Origin: Neorhizobium galegae | GTDB taxonomy: Bacteria > Pseudomonadota > Alphaproteobacteria > Rhizobiales > Rhizobiaceae | DNA length: 64,000 nt | Direction of reading: 5' to 3' | NCBI RefSeq assembly: GCF_017877135.1 | Contig: NZ_JAGIPH010000002.1 | Span: forward strand, 532,669 to 596,668 | Part shown: positions 1 to 9,206 of the stretch, piece by piece | Numbering within the stretch: position 1 is the stretch's first letter | How the letters are laid out: every line of letters starts with the position of its first letter | Notes under the pieces: model-generated | The model's input: only the letters and a program-made list of their open reading frames with translations | Told to the model about the DNA's origin: nothing | Databases searched by the model: none | Position numbers and translations under genes: made by a program

Positions 1-71
1 TGCCTTAACCCGACGGTAAGACTAACGGGTTTTAATGATCGTCAAGTTAGTTGCGTCGTTTAGGTCGGGTC

Positions 72-1646
72 ATGCGTTTGAACAGTTCATCGAATATGAG
101 AAAGTCAGCCGTACGCGTCGCCGTGGCAGCGTTTCTCGCCAGTGCGGCAACCGGGTGCAGTTCCGATGCCACGCGCTTCTCAGGCCTGATGCCCGGAAGT
201 GACGACATGACGACGGCTTCCATTCCGCAGCGTCAGGGGGCAGGGGCCTACGGTCCGGCGCCGATGCCGCAGGATGATGTCGGTGGCTACGCTTCCGCAA
301 GTCCGCAGCCGAGCGGCGGTTACGCGCAACAGCCTTCTTATCCGCAGGCGCAGCAGCAGACCTATCCGCAGCAGGGTGGTTATGGTTCAGCCAGCGCTTC
401 GCCGGCCCGGCGCGCCGCAGCCCCGGTTGCGATCCAGCGCGCGGAACTTGCTCCCCCGACCGACAGCGTCGCCAGCCGGCCGCCGGCCCGCGAAGATCTG
501 TCGCGCCAGCAGGCCATGGTGCAGCCGGCGCCTGCCGCCGCAGCCCGTCCGGCCGCCGGTGGCGAGCGGGCGCCAGGCGCTCCGCAGGCCGGTTGGTCGA
601 CGGTCAATGCCCCGCGCATTGCCATGCGTCCCGGCGAGACGGCAGCCACGCTCTCGCAGCGTTACGGCGTGCCGGAAAAGGAAATCCTCAAAGCCAATGG
701 CGGAACGCTCACCGCCGGCCAGATGGTGATCATCCCGACCTATGCGGAGCGCTCGAACCCGGCGCGCGTTGCCTCCGGCCAGATCGACTTGCCAAGCGAT
801 GGCAAGCTTCCCAAGCCCGCCCGCGATCAGGGCGACAAGGTGGCGGTACTGCCCGGCGCCCAGACCTCCCGCGACAAGACGCAGGCGGACGCCGGCAAGC
901 TCACCCCGCCCTCAGGCGGCGGCCAGCCGGTTCCGCCGAAGGGCGGCTCCTATGTCGTGAAGCCCGGTGATACGCTTGCCAAGATCGCCCGTGCGACCAA
1001 TACGCCGATCGATCGCCTGAAGGCGGACAATGGTCTTTCCGATGGCGGCATCCGTGTCGGCCAGACGCTGAAGGTCGCAAACGGCGGCGAGGCGGTGAAG
1101 CCGGCCGCTGCTCAGCCGGCCGCTCCCGCCAAGGTCGAGGCCGTCTCGGTTCCGGCGCACGAGGCAGCCGCTGCCAAGGCACCGGAAAAGCCGGCGCATA
1201 CCCAGACCGCAAGCCTTTCCGACGTCGAAAGCAAGTCCGATGTCAGCACGCCGGCCCCGTCTGCGACGGGTATCGACAAGTATCGCTGGCCGGTGAACGG
1301 CGCGGTGATTGCCGCTTATGGTTCGAATGTCGATGGCAACCGCAATGACGGGATCGACATTTCGGTGCCCGAGGGCACGCCGATCAAGGCTGCTGAAAAC
1401 GGCGTCGTCATCTATGCCGGCAATGGCCTGAAGCAGCTCGGCAACACGGTTCTGGTGCGCCACGACGATGGCAAGGTTACCGTCTATGGTCATGCCGGGA
1501 ATATCAACGTGAGCCGCGGCCAGAAGGTCCAGCGCGGCCAGACGCTTGCTACATCCGGCATGAGCGGCGATGCAAAGCGTCCGCAGGTGCATTTCGAAGT
1601 GCGCAAGGACGCAACGCCGGTCAACCCGATGACCTTCCTGGAATAG
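72..1646 (+). CDS. LysM/LytM (M23) cell-envelope lipoprotein, NlpD/DipM-like, degenerate active site
   Basis: Start at ATG 72 gives 524 aa, opening with a basic, hydrophobic signal segment that ends in ...AATGC (Cys29), a plausible though imperfect lipobox, so probably an outer-membrane lipoprotein. A long Pro/Gln/Ala-rich linker follows, then two LysM repeats (about residues 180-222 and 290-332, peptidoglycan binding) and a C-terminal LytM/M23 domain (about 400-520). The LytM zinc ligands should be HxxxD plus the last His of HxH; here they read N425-x3-D429 and Q505-V-H507, with H474 kept. One ligand and one catalytic His are therefore missing, as in NlpD/EnvC-type amidase activators. Likely role: septal peptidoglycan splitting by activating amidases, as for NlpD and Caulobacter DipM. 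A perfect hairpin terminator follows. The family call is firm; loss of catalysis is inferred from the missing residues. Confidence 0.88.
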   Translation: MRLNSSSNMRKSAVRVAVAAFLASAATGCSSDATRFSGLMPGSDDMTTASIPQRQGAGAYGPAPMPQDDVGGYASASPQPSGGYAQQPSYPQAQQQTYPQQGGYGSASASPARRAAAPVAIQRAELAPPTDSVASRPPAREDLSRQQAMVQPAPAAAARPAAGGERAPGAPQAGWSTVNAPRIAMRPGETAATLSQRYGVPEKEILKANGGTLTAGQMVIIPTYAERSNPARVASGQIDLPSDGKLPKPARDQGDKVAVLPGAQTSRDKTQADAGKLTPPSGGGQPVPPKGGSYVVKPGDTLAKIARATNTPIDRLKADNGLSDGGIRVGQTLKVANGGEAVKPAAAQPAAPAKVEAVSVPAHEAAAAKAPEKPAHTQTASLSDVESKSDVSTPAPSATGIDKYRWPVNGAVIAAYGSNVDGNRNDGIDISVPEGTPIKAAENGVVIYAGNGLKQLGNTVLVRHDDGKVTVYGHAGNINVSRGQKVQRGQTLATSGMSGDAKRPQVHFEVRKDATPVNPMTFLE

Positions 1647-1721
1647 GAAAGACAACGGGCTCACCCGCGCTAAGACACAAAGATTGCCCTCGCAGTTGTT
1701 TTGCGTATCGAGGGATGGGAG

Positions 1722-1747
1722 AAAGCCCGGCATGTCCGGGCTTTTTT
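1722..1747 (+). terminator. Rho-independent terminator after the LytM gene
   Basis: A perfect 9-bp stem AAAGCCCGG / CCGGGCTTT (1722-1730, 1736-1744) with a 5-nt CATGT loop runs into a T tract. It lies between the LytM gene and the convergent DUF815 gene and may serve both. Confidence 0.85.
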
Positions 1748-1776
1748 CATGCGCGTTTTTTTGGGGGCGGAGAAGG

Positions 1777-2649
1777 TTAGGCCCGATGAAGCGGCTTGCG
1801 CAGGCGACCGGCAAGATCCTGGATATATTGCCAGGCGACACGGCCCGAGCGCCCGCCGCGGGTGGTTGCCCATTCTAAGGCCTCGTGATGCAGGGTTTCG
1901 CGCGCCAGGCCGAGGTCGAAATGGTCGGCGTAGCCGTCGATCATGCCGAGATAATCCTCCTGGCTGCACTTGTGGAAGCCGAGCCACAAGCCGAACCGGT
2001 CCGATAGCGACACCTTTTCCTCGACCGCTTCGGACGGGTTGATGGCCGTCGACTGCTCGTTTTCCAACATATGGCGCGGAAGCAGATGGCGCCGGTTGGA
2101 GGTGGCGTAGAACAGAACATTGTCCGGCCGCCCCTCGATGCCGCCGTCGAGCGCTGCCTTCAGCGACTTGTAGGCCGTGTCGTCGTGGTCGAAGGACAGG
2201 TCGTCGCAAAAGACGATGATGCGCTCTCCGGATGCCTTCAGGATATCGAGGAGGGCGGGCAGCGAGGAAATGTCTTCGCGGTGAACCTCGACCAGTTTGA
2301 GCGGCGCTCCAGTCGATGCCTTCACATCGGCATGCACGGCCTTGACCAGCGAGGATTTGCCCATGCCGCGCGCCCCCCACAGCAGGACGTTGTTGGCTTC
2401 AAAGCCTTCAGCAAAGCGCAGCGTGTTTTCGTGCAGGATGTCGCGCACGTGGTCGACGCCGCGAATGAGGGCAAGGGCCACCCGGTTCGGACGCGCCACA
2501 GGCTGCAGGTAGCGGTTGGCGGGCACCCAGACGAAGCAATCGGCGGCCGTCCAGTCGTTGACGGCGGGGGCGGGGCCTGCCAAACGCTCGAGCGCATCGG
2601 CCAGCCGGCGCACCTCGGCGATCAGTTCTGCGGTTGCATCCACGCTCAT
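1777..2649 (-). CDS. DUF815 family AAA ATPase
   Basis: 290-aa protein. The ATG at 2649 is preceded by a strong ribosome site (AGGAGGTGA), so the upstream in-frame extension is not used. Walker A is GARGMGKSS (residues 92-100) and Walker B is IIVFCDD (about 144-150), the typical architecture of the COG2607/DUF815 family of cytosolic P-loop ATPases. The family is widespread in alphaproteobacteria and has no settled function. Here it sits alone between the LytM lipoprotein (convergent) and yajC (divergent). I see no partner gene that would suggest a specific role. Confidence 0.9.
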   Translation of the reverse strand: MSVDATAELIAEVRRLADALERLAGPAPAVNDWTAADCFVWVPANRYLQPVARPNRVALALIRGVDHVRDILHENTLRFAEGFEANNVLLWGARGMGKSSLVKAVHADVKASTGAPLKLVEVHREDISSLPALLDILKASGERIIVFCDDLSFDHDDTAYKSLKAALDGGIEGRPDNVLFYATSNRRHLLPRHMLENEQSTAINPSEAVEEKVSLSDRFGLWLGFHKCSQEDYLGMIDGYADHFDLGLARETLHHEALEWATTRGGRSGRVAWQYIQDLAGRLRKPLHRA

Positions 2650-2871
2650 CTTCACCTCCTTGGTGCGGCGGCACGGGCCGGATTGCACGGTGCCTCAGCC
2701 GCCTTCACGCTTTTCCACGGCGGTAGCATGGTGTTTTCCCCATCGAAAGGGTAAGAGGCCTGAATTCGGTACGCCCAGCCCGCCGTTTCTGTTGCATTCC
2801 CCTTGATCGCAACTATATTCCGGCGGCTTGAAACGGGGGGTGCCTCCGTCATCCAATTCCGGGAGTTCTCG

Positions 2872-3222
2872 ATGTTCATTACTGAAGCATTTGCCCAGGC
2901 CGAAGGTGCAGCCACCTCTGCATCCCCCTTTGGCTCCGGCCTCGAAATGCTTTTCCTCTTCGCACCGTTGATGGTGGTCTGGTATTTCTTCCTGATCCGT
3001 CCGCAGCGTGCGCAGCTCAAGAAGCGCCAGGAAACCCTGTCCAATATCCGTCGCGGCGACCAGGTCGTTCTCGGTGGCGGCATCTCCGGCAAGGTGACCA
3101 AGGTGGTCGATGACGCGGAACTGGAAGTGGAAATCGCCGAAAACGTCAAGGTTCGCGTGCTGCGCACCTACGTGGCTGAAGTCCGCGTGAAGGGCGAGCC
3201 GGTCAAGACCGAGAAGGCCTGA
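2872..3222 (+). CDS. yajC: Preprotein translocase subunit YajC
   Basis: 116 aa from ATG 2872. It has an N-terminal region, one transmembrane helix (about residues 24-42, ...APLMVVWYFFLIRPQ) and a cytosolic tail with the conserved IRRGDQVVLGGGISG segment, which is the YajC signature. YajC associates with SecDF and the SecYEG/YidC holotranslocon in the inner membrane. It is followed 69 bp later by secDF, with a terminator-like hairpin between them, so some transcripts probably stop after yajC. Confidence 0.96.
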   Translation: MFITEAFAQAEGAATSASPFGSGLEMLFLFAPLMVVWYFFLIRPQRAQLKKRQETLSNIRRGDQVVLGGGISGKVTKVVDDAELEVEIAENVKVRVLRTYVAEVRVKGEPVKTEKA

Positions 3223-3238
3223 CACTCTACCCGGGCTC

Positions 3239-3265
3239 GGCGTCCGCTGAAGCGGGCGCCTTTTT
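3239..3265 (+). terminator. Hairpin terminator/attenuator between yajC and secDF
   Basis: GGCGTCCGC / GCGGGCGCC stem (one T-G wobble) with a TGAA loop, followed by TTTTT. It lies 27 bp before the secDF start, so secDF expression needs read-through or a promoter inside this short gap. Confidence 0.75.
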
Positions 3266-3291
3266 GACCCTGCCAGAACATCGAGAGCGCA

Positions 3292-5856
3292 ATGCTATAC
3301 TTCTCCCGCTGGAAGACCCTATTCATCTGGTTCGTGATTGCCGTCAGCCTGCTGATCGCGGCTCCGAACATGTTCAGCAGCGAGCAGTTGGCAAAGCTCC
3401 CGGGCTGGTTCCCCACCAAGAAGGTCACGCTCGGCCTCGACCTTCAGGGCGGTTCGCACATCATGCTCAAGATCGAGCGGGGCGATATCGTCAAGGAACG
3501 GCTCGAAACCATCGTCGGCGACGTGCGCAACGTGCTGCGTGAAGCCAATGTGCGCTATACGGGCCTCAACGGCACGGGCCAGCAGATCCAGGTTCGGGTA
3601 ACGGATGTGGCGCAGCTGCAGGCGGCGCGCGATGCCCTGAAGCCGCTGCTGCAGCCGGTCTCTGCCGGAACCTTTGGTGGCAGCATCACGGAACTGAGGC
3701 TGGACGATTCGGGCGACGGCCTTCTGCGCCTGAGCCTCACCGATTCGGGCATCGACTACCGCATGTCGTCCGCCGTCACGCAGTCGATCGAAGTGGTGCG
3801 CCGTCGCGTCGACGAGCTCGGCACCACCGAACCGCTCATCCAGCGCCAGGGCGATGATCGCATCATCGTGCAGGTCCCTGGTCTGCAGGATCCGCAGCGC
3901 CTGAAGGCGCTTCTGAACCAGACGGCCAAGCTTTCCTTCCACATGGTCGATACCTCGATGCCGGTGCAGGAGGCGCTGAACGGCCGTCCGCCCGCAACCT
4001 CGCAGATCATGTACTCGACCGATGATCCGGCCGTGCCCTATCTCGTGGAGCGGCGTGCACTGGTATCCGGCGAAAACCTCGTCGATGCGCAGGCAAGCTT
4101 CAACCAGCAGACCAACGAGCCGGTGGTGACCTTCCGCTTTGATTCGCGTGGTTCGCAGCGCTTTGCCCAGGCAACGCAGCAGAATGTCGGCCGTCCCTTT
4201 GCCATCGTGCTCGATGACCAGGTGATTTCGGCCCCCGTTATCCGCGAACCGATCATCGGTGGCTCCGGCCAGATTTCCGGCAATTTCAGCGTCCAGGGCG
4301 CCAATGACCTCGCCGTCCTGCTGCGCGCCGGCGCGCTTCCAGCAACGCTGACGGTGGTCGAAGAACGCACTGTCGGTCCGGGCCTTGGTGCAGACTCCAT
4401 TCGCGCCGGTGTCGTTGCCTCCATCATTGGCGCGGTCGCCGTTGCCGCCTTCATGTTTGCCTTTTATGGCTTCTTCGGCGTGCTCGCCAATATCGCGCTC
4501 GCCATCAATATCGTGATGATCCTCGCAGTGCTTTCTCTGATCGGCTCGACGCTGACACTGCCCGGCATCGCCGGCATCGTGCTCACCATGGGCATGGCGG
4601 TCGATTCCAACGTGCTGATCTACGAGCGTATCCGTGAAGAGGTGAAAAGCGGTCGCTCATTGCTGCCGGCCATCGACAGCGGCTTCAAGCGTGCCTTCGG
4701 CACCATCATCGATGCGAACCTCACGACGCTGATTGCCGCCGTGGTGCTGTTCTATCTTGGCTCCGGCCCGGTGCGCGGCTTTGCCGTGACGCTTGCCGTC
4801 GGTATCGTCACCACCGTCTTTACCGCCTTTACCTTCACCAGCTGGCTGTTTGCCGTCTGGGTGCGCCGCGCCAAGCCGAAGCACCTGCCGAAGGGCGTTC
4901 GCACCGGCGTGTTCGATGGTCGCGGCCTGCCGTTCATGTCGATCCGCCGCTACACCTTCCTGATTGCCGCTGCGCTTTCCATCGCCTCGCTCGTCAGCTT
5001 CGTGACGGTCGGCATGAACCTCGGTATCGATTTCCGCGGCGGTTCGATCATCGAGCTGAAGGCGCGCCAGGGCGACGCCAACATCGCCGATATCCGCGCC
5101 CGCCTCGACCAGCTCAATCTCGGTGAAGTCCAGGCACAGGGTTTCGGCACGTCGCAGGACGTTCTGGTGCGCGTGCAGGCGCAGGACGGCGGCGAAAATG
5201 CCGAGCAGTCGGCGCTCGCCCGTATCCGTGGCGATCTGGAGGGCGATTACGAATTCCGTCGCGTCGAAGTGGTCGGTCCCTCCGTGTCGAGCGATCTGAC
5301 CTATACGGCAACGCTTGGCGTCGGCATCGCGCTTCTGTTCATCCTCGTCTACATCTGGTTCCGCTTCGAATGGCAGTTTGCCGTCGGCGCCATCATCGCG
5401 ACGATGCACGACGTGATCTTGACGCTCGGCCTCTTCGTGTTGACCGGCATCGAGTTCAACCTGACGAGTATCGCGGCCATCCTCACCATCGTCGGCTATT
5501 CGCTGAACGATACGGTGGTGGTCTACGACCGCATGCGCGAAAATCTCCGGCGTTATAAGAAGATGCCGCTGTCCGACCTGATCGACATCTCGATCAACCA
5601 GACGCTGTCGCGCACGGTTCTGACCGGCCTCACCACGATGATCGCGCTTTCGGCGCTCTATCTCTTCGGTGGCGAAGTCATCCGCTCCTTCACCTTCGCC
5701 ATGCTGTTTGGCGTGGCGGTCGGCACCTTCTCCTCGATCTATATCGCGGCACCGGTGCTGATTGCCTTCAGGCTGCGCACCGATGCGTTCGATACGGAAG
5801 AGAACCGCAAGACCAAGACGGACAAGAGCTTGCCCTCCGGCAAGCCGGGCGTCTGA
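3292..5856 (+). CDS. secDF: Protein translocase SecDF (fused SecD and SecF)
   Basis: 854 aa, the full length of a fused SecD-SecF. An N-terminal transmembrane helix (residues 9-27) precedes the large periplasmic P1 region, then the five SecD helices (about 365-520). The SecF half starts near residue 545 with its own first helix, the NLGIDFRGGS motif and a second five-helix bundle. This RND-type inner-membrane protein uses the proton gradient to complete protein export from SecYEG. The fusion is normal for many Rhizobiales. Downstream the Mth938-domain gene starts 3 bp after the stop, so translation is probably coupled. Confidence 0.97.
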   Translation: MLYFSRWKTLFIWFVIAVSLLIAAPNMFSSEQLAKLPGWFPTKKVTLGLDLQGGSHIMLKIERGDIVKERLETIVGDVRNVLREANVRYTGLNGTGQQIQVRVTDVAQLQAARDALKPLLQPVSAGTFGGSITELRLDDSGDGLLRLSLTDSGIDYRMSSAVTQSIEVVRRRVDELGTTEPLIQRQGDDRIIVQVPGLQDPQRLKALLNQTAKLSFHMVDTSMPVQEALNGRPPATSQIMYSTDDPAVPYLVERRALVSGENLVDAQASFNQQTNEPVVTFRFDSRGSQRFAQATQQNVGRPFAIVLDDQVISAPVIREPIIGGSGQISGNFSVQGANDLAVLLRAGALPATLTVVEERTVGPGLGADSIRAGVVASIIGAVAVAAFMFAFYGFFGVLANIALAINIVMILAVLSLIGSTLTLPGIAGIVLTMGMAVDSNVLIYERIREEVKSGRSLLPAIDSGFKRAFGTIIDANLTTLIAAVVLFYLGSGPVRGFAVTLAVGIVTTVFTAFTFTSWLFAVWVRRAKPKHLPKGVRTGVFDGRGLPFMSIRRYTFLIAAALSIASLVSFVTVGMNLGIDFRGGSIIELKARQGDANIADIRARLDQLNLGEVQAQGFGTSQDVLVRVQAQDGGENAEQSALARIRGDLEGDYEFRRVEVVGPSVSSDLTYTATLGVGIALLFILVYIWFRFEWQFAVGAIIATMHDVILTLGLFVLTGIEFNLTSIAAILTIVGYSLNDTVVVYDRMRENLRRYKKMPLSDLIDISINQTLSRTVLTGLTTMIALSALYLFGGEVIRSFTFAMLFGVAVGTFSSIYIAAPVLIAFRLRTDAFDTEENRKTKTDKSLPSGKPGV

Positions 5857-5859
5857 TCC

Positions 5860-6243
5860 TTGGCCCGCGCGCCTGAAATCCGCGATGCCCATTTTCCCGG
5901 GCGTGCACCCATCGATGCCTATGGCAATGGCGGTTTTCGCTTTGCCGACATGTCGCATCGCGGATCTCTGCTGTGCCTGCCTTCCGGCATCTATGGCTGG
6001 GACATGGAGGAGGGCGCCGCGCTGACGGTGGACGCATTTGCGCGCGTTCTTCAGGAAACGGGCGTGGAGTTTCTTCTCGTCGGCACGGGGCGCGATCTGC
6101 GTACCTTACCGGCGCCGCTGAAGGCGGCGTTCAGGGGACGCGGCATTTCATCGGATTCGATGGGAACCGGCGCGGCGGTGCGCACGTATAACATCATGCT
6201 CGGTGAAATGCGTCCGGTCGCTGCGGCCCTCATCGCCGTCTGA
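5860..6243 (+). CDS. Mth938-like (DUF498) protein, NDUFAF3 homologue
   Basis: 127 aa, using a TTG start 3 bp after the secDF stop. This is the only in-frame start that keeps the conserved N-terminus (IRDAHFPGRAPIDAYGNGGF). The domain is the Mth938/DUF498 fold, with the conserved GIYGW, LLVGTG and SSDSMGTGAAVRTYN segments. The mitochondrial member, NDUFAF3, is a respiratory complex I assembly factor. The position right after yajC-secDF and before an NDUFAF6-like gene fits a membrane-insertion/complex I assembly role. That role is inference from the mitochondrial homologue. Confidence 0.88.
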   Translation: MARAPEIRDAHFPGRAPIDAYGNGGFRFADMSHRGSLLCLPSGIYGWDMEEGAALTVDAFARVLQETGVEFLLVGTGRDLRTLPAPLKAAFRGRGISSDSMGTGAAVRTYNIMLGEMRPVAAALIAV

Positions 6244-6273
6244 GCCAAATCCCCGGTCGCGGGGCAAACTTTA

Positions 6274-6302
6274 AGGGTCGGAGACCCCAGGGTTCGGAGA
6301 CC
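6274..6302 (+). repeat. Short tandem repeat in the Mth938/NDUFAF6-like intergenic gap
   Basis: Two near-identical units, AGGGTCGGAGACC (6274-6286) and AGGGTTCGGAGACC (6289-6302), abut the GTG start of the next gene. A small CCCC..GGGG hairpin precedes them. The purpose is unknown; the second unit also supplies the purine-rich ribosome-binding region. Confidence 0.5.
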
Positions 6303-6305
6303 GAT

Positions 6306-7160
6306 GTGACGGCTGCGCCAACCGATAATTTCCAGATCTGCCTGTCGACACTGCGGGAGACCGACCGCGACCGTTACCTTGCCTGTCTCCTGTCGCCGGA
6401 AGACAAGCGCGGGGCGCTGGCGGCCCTCTATGCCTTCCACGCCGAAATTGCGCGCGTGCGCGATGTCACCGAGCAACCGCTTGCCGGCGAGATCCGCCTG
6501 CAATGGTGGCGTGATCTGCTGGAGGGCGATGCCAAGGGCGAGGCAAGCGCCAATCCGGTGGCGGCTGCCCTGATGGACACGATCGAGCGCTACAGCCTGC
6601 CGCGCACGGTGCTCCTGGCGATGATCGAAGCACGGGTCTTCGATCTCTATGATGATCCGATGCCGGACCGCCATGCGCTCGAAGGCTATGCCGGCGAAAC
6701 CGCATCCGCCCTGATCCAGCTTGCAGGTCTTGTGCTCGACGCGCCGTCTGCCATGGCAAGCTCGGAAATTGCCGGACATGCCGGGGTGGCGCAGGCGATT
6801 GCCGGGTTTTTGTTGCTGATGCCGCTGCACCAACGGCGCGGCCAGCTTTATCTGCCGCAGGATATCCTCACCGCCACCGGGCTTGACCGGGACCGGTTTC
6901 TGGCCGGTGGGCAGAGCGACAATATCGGCCACGCCATCGAGGCGTTTGCGGGGCTTGGTCTTGATCACCTGGAAAAGGCCCGCAATGCCGGTCAGATCCC
7001 GGCGCCGGTGCTTCCCGCCTTCCTGCCGGCGGCCATTGTCGAGCCGGTGCTGCGGCGTGCCGTCAAGCTGAAGGCGGGTGTTCTCACGGCAGGTTTACAG
7101 CAGGCGCAGTGGCGCCGACAGCTGCGCATGGCGCGTACGCTTGTCTTGAAGAAAATTTGA
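6306..7160 (+). CDS. Squalene/phytoene synthase family protein, NDUFAF6-like
   Basis: 284 aa from GTG 6306; the ATG two bases upstream runs straight into a stop in its own frame. The overall helical sequence is of the squalene/phytoene synthase family. However, the two Asp-rich Mg-diphosphate motifs expected of active prenyl synthases are not visible: the first site reads AEIARVRDVTEQ and the second YAGETASAL. This is the pattern of NDUFAF6-type, probably non-catalytic members. NDUFAF6 assists complex I assembly in mitochondria. It follows an NDUFAF3-like gene, which supports that reading over isoprenoid synthesis. There are no carotenoid or hopanoid genes nearby. Confidence 0.82.
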   Translation: MTAAPTDNFQICLSTLRETDRDRYLACLLSPEDKRGALAALYAFHAEIARVRDVTEQPLAGEIRLQWWRDLLEGDAKGEASANPVAAALMDTIERYSLPRTVLLAMIEARVFDLYDDPMPDRHALEGYAGETASALIQLAGLVLDAPSAMASSEIAGHAGVAQAIAGFLLLMPLHQRRGQLYLPQDILTATGLDRDRFLAGGQSDNIGHAIEAFAGLGLDHLEKARNAGQIPAPVLPAFLPAAIVEPVLRRAVKLKAGVLTAGLQQAQWRRQLRMARTLVLKKI

Positions 7161-7264
7161 TCCACTCTATCTGCTGTCACGCTGGCGCAAGCCTCGCCGG
7201 CTAATGCGGTCCTCGTGACGGTCTGCGATATGCAGCCCAAGGCTGGCCTGAGCAGGAGAGCACT

Positions 7265-7711
7265 GTGGCACTGGCAATCTGGGCGATCATCGGCCTTCTG
7301 GTCATTCTGATTGCCTATTATGCGACGCGCATGGCCCGCGAGCGGGAGGACGCCGATCGGCATGATCCGAGCATGGCCATCCTGGAATTCGGCCGCGCCT
7401 ATCCGACCGAGGCGATCCGCAACCTGCATGAGACGGCGGATGGTTCTGCCATCTTCGTGCGCCTGCACGACAACAAGGCGGGCATCATGCGCAACCGCCG
7501 CTCCCACTATGCCTGCCACCTGATCCAGCCGGGGCGCGTGCGGGTGACGCCGATGGAGAGTGATCGGGGCCTCACCATCCAGTTTCTCGACGCACCGGGC
7601 CAGGACGACAGCTTTGTCTTTTCAACGGCGCAGGAAGCGGCCGAAGTCTCGCTCTGGCTGCTTGGAAATTACGTGGCACCGGAACTGCAGCAGCTGGAAG
7701 AGAGCCGCTGA
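7265..7711 (+). CDS. Conserved hypothetical protein with one N-terminal membrane helix
   Basis: 148 aa from GTG 7265, preceded by AGGAGAG. Residues 3-20 (LAIWAIIGLLVILIAYYA) form a single transmembrane helix followed by positive residues, so the rest is probably cytosolic. The soluble part has no motif I can name; it contains an RRSHYACHLI segment and a C-terminal helix. It lies 104 bp after the NDUFAF6-like gene on the same strand and may be cotranscribed with it. Function unknown. Confidence 0.75.
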   Translation: MALAIWAIIGLLVILIAYYATRMAREREDADRHDPSMAILEFGRAYPTEAIRNLHETADGSAIFVRLHDNKAGIMRNRRSHYACHLIQPGRVRVTPMESDRGLTIQFLDAPGQDDSFVFSTAQEAAEVSLWLLGNYVAPELQQLEESR

Positions 7712-7713
7712 GG

Positions 7714-7729
7714 CGGGCCCTTCGGCCCG
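7714..7729. terminator. GC hairpin between convergent genes (weak terminator)
   Basis: CGGGCC / GGCCCG stem with a CTTC loop in the 36-bp gap between the membrane protein and trmFO stop codons. No T run is present on either side, so termination is plausible but unproven. Confidence 0.4.
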
Positions 7730-7747
7730 ACCCTTGTCAGACAGGGG

Positions 7748-9205
7748 TCAGACGACCGCGTCTTCCTCTTCGGCGGCGGCCGCGTCCACGACCGGCGCCG
7801 GCTTGCCGAGCCAGGTGGCGCAGTCGGCAAGTGCCCGGCGCGCCATCAGCTGGCGTTTCATGATCGTCTTATCCTTGCCGCGAAAGCGCTTCAGGCCTTC
7901 GGGGCGCACGATGGAGCCGGGGGCAAGATCGGGAAACAGGCCGAAATTGATGTTCATCGGCTGGAAAGAACGTTTTCCCGGTTCATCCTCGGATACGATA
8001 TGGCCGCCGGTGATGTGGTTGAGCAGGGCGCCCAGCGCCGTGGTGGCGGGCGGGGCGGAAATCCTGTCGCCCTTGCGCTCGGCGCTGGCAAAGCGGCCGG
8101 CGAGCAACCCGATGGCGGCACTTTCCACATAGCCTTCGCAGCCGGTGATCTGGCCCGCAAAGCGCAGGCCCGGCCGGCTCTTCAGGGTAAGGCTGTGGTC
8201 GAGCAGGGTCGGGGAGTGGATGTAGGTGTTGCGATGCAGGCCGCCGAGCCGTGCAAATTCGGCATTCTGCAGGCCCGGGATCATCCGGAAGATTTCCGCC
8301 TGCGCGCCGTATTTCAGCTTCGTCTGGAAGCCGACCATGTTGTAGAGCGTGCCGAGCGCGTTGTCCTGGCGCAGCTGCACCACCGCATAGGCCTTGACCG
8401 TCGGGTTATGGGAATTGGTGAGCCCCATCGGCTTCATCGGCCCGTGGCGCAGCGTTTCGCGACCGCGCTCGGCCATCACCTCGATCGGCAGGCAGCCGTC
8501 GAAATAGGGCGTGCCTTCCCATTCCTTGAAGCCCACCGTGTCGCCGGCAATCAGGGCATCGACGAAGGCATCGTACTGCTCCTTGTCGAGCGGGCAGTTG
8601 ATATAGTCGCGGCCGTTGCCGCCGGGGCCGACCTTGTCGTAGCGCGACTGGTACCAGCAGATATCCATGTCGATCGAATCGCGGTGGACGATCGGCGCGA
8701 TGGCGTCGAAGAAGGCGAGCGCATCCTTGCCGGTCTCGCTCTGGATGCCGGCAGCCAGCGCCGGCGAGGTGAGGGGGCCGGTCGCAATCACCGTCAGGTC
8801 CCAGTCGGCGGGCGGCAGGCCCTGCACTTCCTCGCGTATAACCGTGATCAGCGGATGCTCATGCAGGGCGCGCGTCACCGCATCGGAAAACCCGTCACGG
8901 TCGACGGCAAGCGCCCCGCCGGCCGGCACCTGGTGGCGGTCGGCGCAGGCCATGATCAGTGAGCCGGCCATCCGCATTTCCGCATGGATGACGCCGACCG
9001 CATTGGCCGTTGCATCGTCGGAGCGGAATGAATTGGAGCAGACGAGTTCGGCAAGCCCGTCGCCCTTGTGGGCATCCGTGCCGCGCACGCCGCGCATCTC
9101 GTGCAGGATGACGGGCACGCCGGCTTCGGCGATCTGCCAGGCGGCTTCGGAGCCGGCAAGGCCGCCGCCAATGACGTGAATGGGGGAAAAGGAGGTCGTG
9201 TTCAT
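7748..9205 (-). CDS. trmFO: Methylenetetrahydrofolate-tRNA-(uracil-5-)-methyltransferase TrmFO
   Basis: 485 aa. The N-terminal Rossmann dinucleotide motif [15 protein letters not shown] (residues 9-23) binds FAD. The family signature [24 protein letters not shown], with conserved Cys56, follows. TrmFO makes ribothymidine at tRNA position 54 from 5,10-methylene-THF and FADH2. The start at ATG 9205 gives the conserved N-terminus. Unusually, no Shine-Dalgarno is visible: the bases just before the ATG form a perfect 8-bp hairpin. An upstream in-frame extension to 9358 exists but looks non-coding. Confidence 0.95.
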   Translation of the reverse strand: MNTTSFSPIHVIGGGLAGSEAAWQIAEAGVPVILHEMRGVRGTDAHKGDGLAELVCSNSFRSDDATANAVGVIHAEMRMAGSLIMACADRHQVPAGGALAVDRDGFSDAVTRALHEHPLITVIREEVQGLPPADWDLTVIATGPLTSPALAAGIQSETGKDALAFFDAIAPIVHRDSIDMDICWYQSRYDKVGPGGNGRDYINCPLDKEQYDAFVDALIAGDTVGFKEWEGTPYFDGCLPIEVMAERGRETLRHGPMKPMGLTNSHNPTVKAYAVVQLRQDNALGTLYNMVGFQTKLKYGAQAEIFRMIPGLQNAEFARLGGLHRNTYIHSPTLLDHSLTLKSRPGLRFAGQITGCEGYVESAAIGLLAGRFASAERKGDRISAPPATTALGALLNHITGGHIVSEDEPGKRSFQPMNINFGLFPDLAPGSIVRPEGLKRFRGKDKTIMKRQLMARRALADCATWLGKPAPVVDAAAAEEEDAVV

Positions 9206-9206
9206 G

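Noticed and set aside
6306..7160. A carotenoid or hopanoid biosynthesis gene (phytoene/squalene synthase)
   Set aside because: The two Asp-rich catalytic motifs are missing and no isoprenoid genes lie nearby. An NDUFAF6-like role fits better.
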